From contig JAEMTX010000006.1 of the NCBI GenBank assembly GCA_016462055.1, positions 1 to 28,026 of the forward strand: a stretch of 28,026 nt of DNA, given 5' to 3'. The notes beneath the pieces are model-generated. The model was not told the origin of the DNA. It saw only the letters and a program-made list of their open reading frames with translations, and ran no database searches. Below, piece by piece: positions 1 through 6,848 of the stretch. A program made the translations under genes and the position numbers. Within the stretch, counting starts at the first letter, position 1. Each line of letters opens with the position of its first letter. Source of the DNA: Acidimicrobiia bacterium (GTDB taxonomy: Bacteria; Actinomycetota; Acidimicrobiia; Acidimicrobiales; Acidimicrobilacustridaceae).

Positions 1-204
1 CCCCCACACCGGAGCGACGACCAATTGCGCAAGTGAGAACGAGGCCGACAACAAACCGATAACCGCCGCTCCTGCACCGAATCGTTCGGCATACTGCGGA
101 AGGATCGGGAGAACGATGCCGAATCCAATGAGATCAACGGCGACGGTTGTCCAAATGACCCAGAACCCGCGCGGGACTGACTGCCGTGCCGGCTTCTCTG
201 CCAT
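1..204 (-). CDS. MFS transporter, N-terminal part only (cut by window edge)
   Basis: Only the first 68 residues lie in the window; the gene continues beyond base 1. After a short basic cytoplasmic start the protein enters a membrane helix (VDLIGFGIVLPILPQYAERF), then a loop, then a second helix ending SLAQLVVAPVWG. This is the helix 1 / helix 2 layout of DHA1-type major facilitator drug:H+ antiporters (TetA/Bmr-like), where helix 2 is followed by the G-x-x-x-D-R-x-G-R-R loop, here outside the window. The ATG shares one base with the cysS stop codon (TGATG), so it is probably translated by coupling with cysS. The family call is firm; the substrate is unknown. Confidence 0.8.
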   Translation of the reverse strand, partial: MAEKPARQSVPRGFWVIWTTVAVDLIGFGIVLPILPQYAERFGAGAAVIGLLSASFSLAQLVVAPVWG

Positions 205-1559
205 CAGGCGGGTCGGACCTGGGTGCCGTCGGCGGTGTCTTCCACAAGCCAACCAGCGGCGGTGAGCTCATCTCGAATGGCGTCGGCGGCGGCCCAATCT
301 TTCGATGCACGAGCCTCGTCACGAGCTTTGGCCCGTTCACGGATCTCGGCCGGAACTTCTTCGCCACCGTTATTGAGCACAAGACCGACCGCACGGCAGA
401 TTTCGAGCGCTGCCGCAGCGAGCGGAGCCGCCGAAACGTTGTCACCAGCATCGAGCGCTGTATTGGCCTGACCCACGAGACCAAACAGCAGCGCCACCGC
501 TGCTGGTGTATCGAGATCGCGGTCCATCGCAACTCGGAACGCTTCGATCGATGGGCCATCGGGTTTGCCGTCTAAGCCCGCGTTCGAGGCTCGTCGAGCG
601 AACGCATCGAGGCGTCGTAATGCAGCAGACGCATCGTCGGTCGTTGCGTGCGTGACTTCGACAGGCGTGCGGTAGTGCGATCGAAGAACGAGCAGGCGAT
701 ACGCGCGCGGATCGGTGGATTCAACAAGATCAAGGAGATTGGTGAAGTTGCCGAGGCTCTTCGACATCTTTTCGCCACTCACTTCAACAAAACCGTTGTG
801 CATCCAATGTCGCGCAAAGGTTCGGCCAGCGGCCAACGCCTGAGCGCGTTCATTCTCGTGATGCGGGAACGCGAGGTCTTGTCCGCCACCGTGAAGGTCG
901 AAACCATCACCTAAGAGATCAAGCGACATCACAACGCATTCGGTATGCCAACCCGGGCGACCCTCGCCCCATGGCGATGGCCATGAAGGTTCGCCGGGCT
1001 TGGTGAACTTCCACAATGCGAAATCGATGGGCGAGTGTTTGTGGTCGGCCACTTCGACGCGCGCACCCGCCTGCAGCGATTCGATTGACTGTCGGGCCAG
1101 CAACCCGTAATCCGCAACCGAAGTGGGACTGAAGTACACGCCGTCGTCAGAGACATACGCGACATCACGCGTAATGAGATCGGCAATGAGTTCGACCATT
1201 TGATGGACATAGGCAGTGGCATGAGGATCGGAAGTGGGGCGTTCGACGCCGATGGCTTCCATGGCCTTCCACCACACCTGTTCACACTTTTGTGCGATGT
1301 CGGACCAGTCACGACCCTCGTCGTTGGCCCGCTTGATGATCTTGTCGTCGATGTCGGTGATATTCGAGACGTAGTTGACCTCGAGCCCGGTCCAGGTGAG
1401 ATACCTGCGCAACACATCGAACACCAGCGAGAAACGACCGTGACCCAAATGGGGCGGGCCGTAGACCGTTGGTCCGCACACGTACATCGAGACCTTCCCC
1501 GGTTCACGGGGTTCGAAGGGCACAACCTTGCCCTGAGCGGTATCGAAGAGATGCAACAC
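204..1559 (-). CDS. cysS: Cysteinyl-tRNA synthetase
   Basis: Class I aminoacyl-tRNA synthetase that charges tRNA-Cys in the cytosol. Counting from an upstream TTG at 1568, it has the HIGH-type signature HLGH (40-43), KMSKS (267-271), and the zinc ligands C31, C211 (GWHTEC), H236 and E240 (HHENE) that give cysteine selectivity. The C-terminal anticodon region ends in the family hallmark AAADAIRDEL. I prefer the GTG at 1559 (codon 4): it puts the first zinc cysteine at position 28, as in E. coli CysRS, aligns the N-terminus with the E. coli enzyme, and lies 8 nt after a TAGCGT hexamer. The usual full length of about 450 residues is present. It is divergent from valS, and its stop overlaps the start of the transporter gene by one base. 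Confidence 0.97.
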   Translation of the reverse strand: MLHLFDTAQGKVVPFEPREPGKVSMYVCGPTVYGPPHLGHGRFSLVFDVLRRYLTWTGLEVNYVSNITDIDDKIIKRANDEGRDWSDIAQKCEQVWWKAMEAIGVERPTSDPHATAYVHQMVELIADLITRDVAYVSDDGVYFSPTSVADYGLLARQSIESLQAGARVEVADHKHSPIDFALWKFTKPGEPSWPSPWGEGRPGWHTECVVMSLDLLGDGFDLHGGGQDLAFPHHENERAQALAAGRTFARHWMHNGFVEVSGEKMSKSLGNFTNLLDLVESTDPRAYRLLVLRSHYRTPVEVTHATTDDASAALRRLDAFARRASNAGLDGKPDGPSIEAFRVAMDRDLDTPAAVALLFGLVGQANTALDAGDNVSAAPLAAAALEICRAVGLVLNNGGEEVPAEIRERAKARDEARASKDWAAADAIRDELTAAGWLVEDTADGTQVRPA

Positions 1560-1567
1560 GACTGGCA

Positions 1568-1573
1568 ACGCTA
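1568..1573 (-). promoter_or_regulatory. -10 hexamer of cysS (leaderless type)
   Basis: TAGCGT on the minus strand, 8 nt before the GTG at 1559. It matches the actinobacterial TAnnnT -10 box, and transcription would start at or beside the start codon. The same hexamer precedes valS on the opposite strand. No -35 box is obvious. Confidence 0.5.
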
Positions 1574-1583
1574 CCTGTCCCTC

Positions 1584-1627
1584 CGCCCCCTCCTGCGAGT
1601 CCGCACGTGAGTCGCAGGGGTGGGGCG
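1584..1627. repeat. Long imperfect inverted repeat between cysS and valS
   Basis: The left arm CGCCCCCTCCTGCGA (1584-1598) is nearly the reverse complement of the right arm TCGCAGGGGTGGGGCG (1612-1627). The inner seven bases of each arm (1592-1598 and 1612-1618) match perfectly across a 13-nt spacer that holds CACGTG (1604-1609). The repeat sits between the two TAGCGT hexamers and covers both -35 regions, so it could be a shared operator. A transcribed role is less likely if both mRNAs are leaderless. Confidence 0.6.
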
Positions 1628-1630
1628 AAC

Positions 1631-1636
1631 TAGCGT
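1631..1636 (+). promoter_or_regulatory. -10 hexamer of valS (leaderless type)
   Basis: TAGCGT, 9 nt before the valS ATG at 1646, with no Shine-Dalgarno in between. It mirrors the cysS hexamer. Confidence 0.5.
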
Positions 1637-1645
1637 GATCGGGTC

Positions 1646-4279
1646 ATGACATCGGCCACCCCCTCTCCGCGAAACACTTGGACTGTCCCCCAAAAGCCCG
1701 ACCTTGAGGGCCTTGAAGCTCGCTGGGGCGCTACCTGGGATGCCGACGGCACCTATTCCTTCGATCGCACCGCCACCCGAGATGGCGTGTACTCGATCGA
1801 CACGCCACCGCCGACAGTCAGTGGCTCACTTCACGTCGGCCATGTCTTCAGTTACACCCACACCGACACCATCGCTCGTTACCAGCGCATGCGCGGCAAG
1901 TCCGTGTTCTACCCAATGGGTTGGGACGACAACGGTCTGCCCACCGAACGCCGAGTGCAGAACTACTACGGCGTGCAGTGCGACCCGTCGCTTGCCTACG
2001 ACTCGAACTTTACAACCCCCATCCCCATGGCTGATCGCCCGAAGGATGAACAGAAGAAGCTCCCGGCGCAAATCAGCCGGCGCAATTTCATCGAACTGTG
2101 TACGACCCTCACTGCGGAAGATGAAAAGGCGTTCGAGAAACTGTTCCGCACGCTTGGCCTTTCAGTTGACTGGTCGCTCACCTACGCCACAATCGACGAT
2201 CGCTGTCGTCGCGTTGCCCAACGTGCGTTCCTTCGCAATCTTGCGCGCGACGAGGCCTACCAAGCCGAGGCTCCCGTGCTGTGGGATGTCGACTTCCGAT
2301 GCGCAGTCGCACAGGCCGAACTTGAAGATCGCGAAATGCCCGGCGCGTATCACCGCCTGCCGTTCGTTCGCACTGATAACAGCGAACTCATCTACATAGA
2401 AACAACCCGCCCCGAACTTCTTGGAGCATGCGTTGCGCTCGTTGCTCACCCCGACGATGAGCGCTACAAGCCACTGTTCGGTTCGACCGTGAGCACGCCG
2501 CTGTTTGGCGTCGAAGTTGAAATCAAGGCGCATGAGTTAGCCGATCCTGAAAAAGGTTCGGGCATTGCGATGATTTGTACGTTCGGTGATCTCACCGACG
2601 TCATCTGGTGGCGCGAACTGCAACTTGAAACTCGTTCAATCATCAGCCTCGATGGCCGCATACAGTCCGAAGCCCCGGAATGGATCATGGGCGCTGGCGA
2701 TGCTGCTGTTGCCGCCTATTCCGAACTCGCGGGCAAGACCATCAAACAAGCCCAGGTGCGCATCGTTGACTTGTTGCGTGACAACGGTCAGCTCGACGGA
2801 GAACCAAAGCCGATCACTCACCCAGTGAAGTTCTTCGAGAAGGGCGATCGCCCCCTCGAGATCCTCACCAGTCGTCAGTGGTACCTGCGCAATGGCGGTC
2901 GCGATCTTCCGCTTCGCGAAGCGCTGCTTGAACGCGGCAAAGAACTTCACTGGCATCCGCCGCATATGCGCGTTCGCTACGAGAACTGGGTGAATGGCCT
3001 GAACGGCGACTGGCTCGTTAGTCGCCAGCGTTTCTTCGGCGTGTCATTCCCCATTTGGTATCCGCTCGATGCCGATGGTTCGCCTCTTCACGATCAACCC
3101 ATTACTGCTGACGAAGCAGCGCTTCCGATCGACCCGGCTACCGATACGCCCGGTGGCTACACCGAAGCGCAACGCGATGTTCCCGGCGGTTTCACCGGCG
3201 ATCCCGATGTCATGGATACATGGGCAACCTCTTCGCTCACTCCACAGATCGCCACCGGTTGGGGCGAGGACGACGACCTGTTCGCTCGCACCTTCCCAAT
3301 GGATATGCGACCGCAAGCCCACGAGATCATCCGCACCTGGTTGTTCTCGACAACAGTTCGCTCGCATCTTGAGCACAACTCGATTCCCTGGCGCAACGCC
3401 AGCATTTCGGGTTGGGTGCTCGACCCCGATCGTAAAAAGATGTCGAAGTCCAAAGGCAATGTCGTCACTCCCCTGCATCTACTTGAGGAATACGGCTCTG
3501 ACGCCGTTCGCTATTGGGCAGCAAGTGCACGTCCTGGCACCGACACGGCGTTCGACGAAGGACAGATGAAGATCGGTCGTCGACTCGGCATCAAGTTGCT
3601 CAATGCCAGTCGTTTCGCCCTTGGCCTTGGTTCTGAAGATGGCGTGGCCCAGATCCACGATCCATCAGCCATTACCGAACCCCTCGACCGAGCAATGCTC
3701 GCCGATCTTGCTGCACTCGTCGACGATGCCACAACGGCATTCGATGGTTACGACTACGCCCGCGCACTCGAGCGCACTGAAGCATTCTTCTGGCAGTTCT
3801 GCGATCAGTACCTCGAACTGGTCAAAACCCGCGCGTACGGAAGTCGTGGCGACGACGCCGCTCGATCAGGTCAAGCGGCGTTGCAACTCGCGTTGTCGAC
3901 GCTGCTCCGTCTGTTCGCTCCGTTCCTTCCGTTTGTCACCGAAGAAGTGTGGTCGTGGTGGCAGAGCGGTTCGGTGCATCGTGCTTCGTGGCCCGACGCA
4001 TCAGAACTTCGTGACACGGCCGCCGACGGCAGCCCCCTTGCGTATGCAATGGGTGCAGAGATCCTCAGTGCAGCGCGTCGCGCCAAGACCGAAGCGAAGC
4101 GCTCGCTCAAGTGGCCCGTCGATGCAATTGATGTCAGCGACACCGCTCCACGAACTGAAGCATTCCAATCGGTGCTCGATGATGTTCGCGAAGCAGCAAA
4201 CGCAACGTCAGTCAGCGTCACCGTCGGCGCCGAAGCCAGCGTCAATGTGACGCTCGCTGCCGATCCCAACGCCGTCTGA
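1646..4279 (+). CDS. valS: Valyl-tRNA synthetase, archaeal-like type
   Basis: Class Ia synthetase that charges tRNA-Val and edits mischarged threonine. The 877-residue protein has PPPTVSGSLHVGH (HIGH box HVGH, 63-66), KMSKS at 598-602, an intervening editing (CP1) domain and a C-terminal anticodon-binding helical domain. The active-site segment reads GWDDNGLPTERRVQN. That is the form typical of archaeal and Rickettsia ValRS; the common bacterial form has GTDHAGIATQ at this place. There is no long C-terminal coiled-coil arm, which fits the shorter length (E. coli 951). IleRS is excluded because it has GWDCHGLP here. The ATG at 1646 has no SD but lies 9 nt after TAGCGT. The last 72 bases overlap the oppositely oriented channel gene. 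Confidence 0.96.
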   Translation: MTSATPSPRNTWTVPQKPDLEGLEARWGATWDADGTYSFDRTATRDGVYSIDTPPPTVSGSLHVGHVFSYTHTDTIARYQRMRGKSVFYPMGWDDNGLPTERRVQNYYGVQCDPSLAYDSNFTTPIPMADRPKDEQKKLPAQISRRNFIELCTTLTAEDEKAFEKLFRTLGLSVDWSLTYATIDDRCRRVAQRAFLRNLARDEAYQAEAPVLWDVDFRCAVAQAELEDREMPGAYHRLPFVRTDNSELIYIETTRPELLGACVALVAHPDDERYKPLFGSTVSTPLFGVEVEIKAHELADPEKGSGIAMICTFGDLTDVIWWRELQLETRSIISLDGRIQSEAPEWIMGAGDAAVAAYSELAGKTIKQAQVRIVDLLRDNGQLDGEPKPITHPVKFFEKGDRPLEILTSRQWYLRNGGRDLPLREALLERGKELHWHPPHMRVRYENWVNGLNGDWLVSRQRFFGVSFPIWYPLDADGSPLHDQPITADEAALPIDPATDTPGGYTEAQRDVPGGFTGDPDVMDTWATSSLTPQIATGWGEDDDLFARTFPMDMRPQAHEIIRTWLFSTTVRSHLEHNSIPWRNASISGWVLDPDRKKMSKSKGNVVTPLHLLEEYGSDAVRYWAASARPGTDTAFDEGQMKIGRRLGIKLLNASRFALGLGSEDGVAQIHDPSAITEPLDRAMLADLAALVDDATTAFDGYDYARALERTEAFFWQFCDQYLELVKTRAYGSRGDDAARSGQAALQLALSTLLRLFAPFLPFVTEEVWSWWQSGSVHRASWPDASELRDTAADGSPLAYAMGAEILSAARRAKTEAKRSLKWPVDAIDVSDTAPRTEAFQSVLDDVREAANATSVSVTVGAEASVNVTLAADPNAV

Positions 4280-5350
4280 CGGAGGCATATGCGCTTTCGC
4301 TGCTGCGGAAGGTGGCGGAGGCTTTGGTGGAGCTTGCTCAGTAAGAACCACCTGAGTCGGCGCTCCGGCATAGGCAAACGAAATTCCGCGCTCGTCGAAG
4401 GTTTCTTTCAGACGTGCGCGTAGTTCGCGCAGCACGCCGAACTGCGCGGCGGGTTCGGTCTTAATGACCATCCGAACGTGAACGCCGTCGGAGTCGAATT
4501 CTTGGATGCCCCAGATCTCGGCGCGCTCCATGATCTGGCCTGACCATTCCGCATCAGCCTGAATGGCGTCGGCGACTTCCTGCATGACATCGCTGATCGC
4601 ATTGATGTCGGCGTCGTAGGGAAGCACAACATCAATAAGGGCTCGTGCCCATTCTTGGCTCTTATTCGCAACCTTCACGATCTGCCCATTGGCAACATGC
4701 CACATCGTTCCCTCTGGGTCACGAATATGAGTGGCTCGCAACGTGATGCGCTCGACGATTCCCTTCGCGCCACCACCAACATCGATCGTGTCACCAACGC
4801 CGAATTGATCTTCAGCAACGATGAAGAATCCGCTAATGAAATCGCGGACCATCGTTTGCGTGCCAAAGCCGAGAGCAACGCCCACGATTCCGGCCGTCGC
4901 TAGGAGTGGGCCGAGGCTGATACCCAACACCTCGAGAATAAAAAAGAGTGCGATGAACCAAACGAGCGCAGTGCCGATGGAACGAAAGACCGCCGTAAGC
5001 GTCTCAAGTCGAGCCTCGGTCCGTTGCGAACTATCGCCAGAAGTGAGAATCGCTTCCGAAGTGCGTCGACGTAAATTGCCTACACCACCACGTTTCGCCG
5101 TGGATCCAGCCGCCAGCAAACGATTCATCGATCGAGAAATCATCCAGCGCACAATGATTGCCGCGAGCGCCGCACCGATGATGATCACAAGAATTGTTAG
5201 TGGCTTGGCAACAAACCACTCTGCGACCCGAGCCCACCGTTTGGAACCGGTCCAGTCAAAGACCTGCTCACAAAGCCAGCCCGTGTTATCGCCACATGCG
5301 TTCTGGAGTGCTGCTGGGTCGGTGGCGGCGAGAAGCGATGAACTGATCAC
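4208..5350 (-). CDS. MscS-family small-conductance mechanosensitive channel
   Basis: Inner-membrane channel that opens under membrane tension to release solutes after osmotic downshock. The 380-residue protein has a polar N-terminus with two cysteines (C19, C27), TM1 at about 51-70, TM2 at about 124-143, and a Gly/Ala-rich pore helix TM3 at about 149-180 (AGIVGVALGFGTQTMVRDF). The MscS beta domain follows (about 181-245), then an alpha/beta domain to about 340. The proline-rich tail (residues 342-380) is unlike the core, and its last part is encoded antisense to the end of valS. The GTG start lies 8 nt after TACCGT and has no SD. The gene follows the sodB terminator and looks independently transcribed. 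Confidence 0.93.
   Translation of the reverse strand: MISSSLLAATDPAALQNACGDNTGWLCEQVFDWTGSKRWARVAEWFVAKPLTILVIIIGAALAAIIVRWMISRSMNRLLAAGSTAKRGGVGNLRRRTSEAILTSGDSSQRTEARLETLTAVFRSIGTALVWFIALFFILEVLGISLGPLLATAGIVGVALGFGTQTMVRDFISGFFIVAEDQFGVGDTIDVGGGAKGIVERITLRATHIRDPEGTMWHVANGQIVKVANKSQEWARALIDVVLPYDADINAISDVMQEVADAIQADAEWSGQIMERAEIWGIQEFDSDGVHVRMVIKTEPAAQFGVLRELRARLKETFDERGISFAYAGAPTQVVLTEQAPPKPPPPSAAAKAHMPPSDGVGIGSERHIDAGFGADGDAD
4238..4254. repeat. Perfect 7-bp hairpin inside the valS/mscS overlap
   Basis: AGCGTCA (4238-4244) and TGACGCT (4248-4254) are perfect complements around a 3-nt loop. The hairpin lies inside the coding sequence of both convergent genes, 25-40 bases before each stop. 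No U-tract follows on either strand, so it is not a standard terminator. Confidence 0.4.
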
Positions 5351-5358
5351 GGACTATG

Positions 5359-5364
5359 ACGGTA
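5359..5364 (-). promoter_or_regulatory. -10 hexamer of the MscS-type gene (leaderless type)
   Basis: TACCGT on the minus strand, 8 nt before the GTG at 5350. It comes just after the sodB terminator hairpin in the direction of transcription, so the channel gene can restart its own transcript. Confidence 0.45.
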
Positions 5365-5369
5365 CGCGA

Positions 5370-5395
5370 AACGGGACCCCCTCAGGGGTCCCGTT
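5370..5395 (-). terminator. Intrinsic terminator after sodB
   Basis: A perfect 10-bp stem, ACGGGACCCC with GGGGTCCCGT, around a 4-nt loop (5371-5394), plus one more A-T pair outside. On the minus strand it is followed by a short T run (GTTTCG). It lies 25 bases past the sodB stop, at the right place to end the sodB mRNA. Confidence 0.8.
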
Positions 5396-5419
5396 CGAGA
5401 ATTCAGCACTGCGCAGGGT

Positions 5420-6001
5420 TCAGGACGCCAGGTTGGCGTTCACGAAGTCCCAGTTGATGAGGTTGTCGAGGACAACTTCGATGAACTTGGCCCGTGCATT
5501 GCGGTAATCGATGTAATAGGCGTGTTCCCACACATCGATCGTGCAGAGTGCCTTGGCGCCATGCTTCATGGGAAGGTCGGCGTTAGGGGTCTTCATGATG
5601 GCGAGCTTGCCGTCTTTTTCGACGAGCCATGCCCAACCGGAACCGAACTGTGTAAGACCGGCGTCGGTGATCTGTGCGCGGAATGCGTCGTAACCACCAA
5701 AGTCGGCAGCAATGCGATCGGCGATTGCGCCGGTCGGCTGGCCGCCACCGTTCGGTGACAAGCAGTTCCAGAAGAACGTGTGATTCCAGACCTGAGCCGC
5801 ATTGTTAAACAGCGGTCCTTCGGCCTTCATGATGATGTCTTCAAGTGAAGCGTTTTCATCGGCGGTGCCGGCGACAGCCTTGTTCAAGTTGTCGACGTAG
5901 GTCTGATGGTGCTTGCCGTAGTGGTATTCCATGGTCTCGGCACTGATTGTCGGTGCGAGCGCATCTTGGGCGTACGGCAGAGCGGGAAGCTCGAAAGCCA
6001 T
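5420..6001 (-). CDS. sodB: Superoxide dismutase, iron type
   Basis: Cytosolic dismutase that converts superoxide to H2O2 and O2. The 193-residue protein from MAFELPALPY has metal ligands H27, H74 (WNHTFFW), D156 and H160 (DVWEHAYY). The glutamine at position 70 in FNNAAQVW and the segment FWNCLSPNGGG are the signatures that mark Fe-SOD (E. coli SodB-like, where Q69 fills this role) rather than Mn-SOD. The start at 6001 is set by a good Shine-Dalgarno (GAGGAAGG) 7-8 nt upstream. A longer reading from a TTG at 6043 would begin inside the -10 box and is rejected. It has its own promoter and a strong terminator, so it is probably monocistronic. Confidence 0.96.
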   Translation of the reverse strand: MAFELPALPYAQDALAPTISAETMEYHYGKHHQTYVDNLNKAVAGTADENASLEDIIMKAEGPLFNNAAQVWNHTFFWNCLSPNGGGQPTGAIADRIAADFGGYDAFRAQITDAGLTQFGSGWAWLVEKDGKLAIMKTPNADLPMKHGAKALCTIDVWEHAYYIDYRNARAKFIEVVLDNLINWDFVNANLAS

Positions 6002-6041
6002 GAAGGTTCCCTTCCTCGGAAGTTCGTTGGTGAGAATCCGC

Positions 6042-6047
6042 AATCTA
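6042..6047 (-). promoter_or_regulatory. -10 hexamer of sodB
   Basis: TAGATT on the minus strand, about 40 bases before the sodB ATG, giving a predicted leader of about 34 nt that carries the SD. It sits directly after the terminator of the upstream Rpf-like gene. Confidence 0.5.
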
Positions 6048-6050
6048 GCG

Positions 6051-6088
6051 GAGGGTCGCCGCGTTTCCGCAGGCGAGCGGCGACCCTC
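6051..6088 (-). terminator. Hairpin terminator after the Rpf-like gene
   Basis: GAGGGTCGCCGC (6051-6062) pairs perfectly over 12 bp with GCGGCGACCCTC (6077-6088) around a 14-nt loop. It begins 6 bases past the stop of the Rpf-like gene on the minus strand. There is no U-tract, so it may act as a GC-rich actinobacterial-type terminator. Confidence 0.65.
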
Positions 6089-6094
6089 GCTGGA

Positions 6095-6640
6095 TTAGCG
6101 CAGTCCGAGGAGTGACGAACAGCCCGGCCATGCTCCCCAGCCCGAGCCAGCGAGCACCCGTTGAGCAATTTCGATCTGCTGTTCACGAGTGGCGTCGGCG
6201 GCCGAGTCAGCGAACTCGGCGCCACCATTCGAAGTCCACGTGCTATCGGCAAACTGAAGCCCACCGGCGAAACCGGTGCCCAGTTCGGTGGCCCAATTGC
6301 CACGGGTCTCACAATGAGCGAGGGCGTCCCAGACTCCGGGGTCAGAAGGATCGACCACAACGGCCGGTCGAGTCTGCCCCTGGCGCAGGGCGACCGGGGT
6401 GGGGGGAGGCAATGGCGGGAGTGTGGCGAGGGCGGCAGCAATATTGGCCATCGCGGTGTACATGTCGGTGTACTCAACGGTGGTGGTTGCTGCGGAAGAA
6501 GGCCCTTCTCCATCGGCACCCGCAGCGCTGGTGACGACGGTGACCATGGAAACCATCATCACTGCGACAAAGGCCAGCGCGGCGACTGCCCCATGGCTGA
6601 GACGAACAGAACCGATTGACGACGAACGCACTTCAGACAT
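6095..6640 (-). CDS. Secreted resuscitation-promoting-factor (Rpf) domain protein
   Basis: Peptidoglycan-cleaving, lysozyme-like muralytic protein acting outside the membrane. Rpfs stimulate regrowth of dormant actinobacteria. The 181-residue protein has a basic N-terminus, a hydrophobic signal or anchor at about 17-40, a low-complexity linker (44-100) with the proline run PPLPPPTP, and a C-terminal Rpf domain (about 103-180). The domain shows VWDALAHCETRGNW with catalytic E111, then GFAGGLQF, STW and the WPGCSSLLGL end. C110 and C174 are placed for the known domain disulfide. There is no LysM or G5 domain, so this is a minimal Rpf. The ATG at 6640 follows a clear SD (AAAGGAG). A long structured leader and a DnaA-box promoter precede it. 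Confidence 0.92.
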   Translation of the reverse strand: MSEVRSSSIGSVRLSHGAVAALAFVAVMMVSMVTVVTSAAGADGEGPSSAATTTVEYTDMYTAMANIAAALATLPPLPPPTPVALRQGQTRPAVVVDPSDPGVWDALAHCETRGNWATELGTGFAGGLQFADSTWTSNGGAEFADSAADATREQQIEIAQRVLAGSGWGAWPGCSSLLGLR

Positions 6641-6661
6641 CTGGTGCTCCTTTCGTGCATC

Positions 6662-6719
6662 TCCATGAGCTCCGCGACCATCACGGAGACGCCGACCGGG
6701 TGAACCCGTTCGTCATGGA
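6662..6719 (-). ncRNA. Predicted three-way-junction RNA element in the rpf leader
   Basis: Read on the minus strand, a 7-bp closing stem (TCCATGA, 6719-6713, with TCATGGA, 6668-6662) encloses two hairpins: CGGG-TTCA-CCCG (6708-6697) and CTCCG/CGGAG (6688-6670). The closing stem ends 21 bases before the ATG of the Rpf-like gene, just before the SD. A structured element here could control translation. It does not show the conserved core I know for the c-di-AMP (ydaO) riboswitch often found before rpf genes. Base pairing is seen in the sequence; function is inferred. Confidence 0.35.
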
Positions 6720-6769
6720 ACTGCAACAAAGCACCTAAAGGTTTGCGGCCTTTGTCATCAAACTGCAAC
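6712..6769 (-). repeat. Tandem repeat, 42-bp period, in the rpf leader
   Basis: Two copies of GTTGCAGTTNNATGAC lie on the minus strand (6769-6754 and 6727-6712), 42 bp apart and identical at 14 of 16 positions. Each is followed by a small hairpin: AAAGG/CCTTT in the first unit and CGGG/CCCG in the second. Repeated sequence plus a repeated hairpin resembles a tandem aptamer or a pair of protein-binding sites. Confidence 0.5.
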
Positions 6770-6842
6770 GACCCTCGGGCCTGTTTTTGTGTGACTTTTG
6801 ACACGCCCCAAGGCCCCCAAGGGATCGCGCTAGCAGTTCACT

Positions 6843-6848
6843 ACGTTA
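6843..6848 (-). promoter_or_regulatory. Candidate -10 of the Rpf-like gene
   Basis: TAACGT on the minus strand matches TAnnnT and would start an mRNA near 6836, giving a leader of about 195 nt. It overlaps the DnaA box at 6846-6854. Confidence 0.35.

Noticed and set aside
1569..1645. T-box leader controlling valS
   Set aside because: The gap is only about 77 bp, lacks a T-box sequence, and the mRNA looks leaderless.
4238..4254. Bidirectional terminator for valS and the channel gene
   Set aside because: The hairpin is inside both coding regions and has no U-tract; termination there would truncate both mRNAs.
4821..5507. Plus-strand ORF of 228 codons antisense to the channel gene and sodB
   Set aside because: Arg/Ser/Pro-rich shadow with no recognisable domain, covering two well-supported genes on the other strand.
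6721..6770. c-di-GMP-I (GEMM) riboswitch, suggested by GCAAACC in the leader
   Set aside because: Only this one short string matches; the rest of the GEMM core is absent.
6559..6804. Minus-strand ORF of 81 codons across the rpf start and leader
   Set aside because: It overlaps the start of the Rpf-like gene, has no SD, and the region is better explained as a structured leader.
6781..6812. CRP/GlxR-type site (TGTGA-N6-TCACA) in the rpf upstream region
   Set aside because: TGTGACTTTTGACACG has a good left half but a poor right half.
6641..6840. c-di-AMP (ydaO) riboswitch before the Rpf-like gene
   Set aside because: Gene context fits, but I cannot find the conserved core segments of that class (such as the GGGGUGAAUC and CCCGACAGCUAAC stretches) in order. 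An Rfam scan would settle it.
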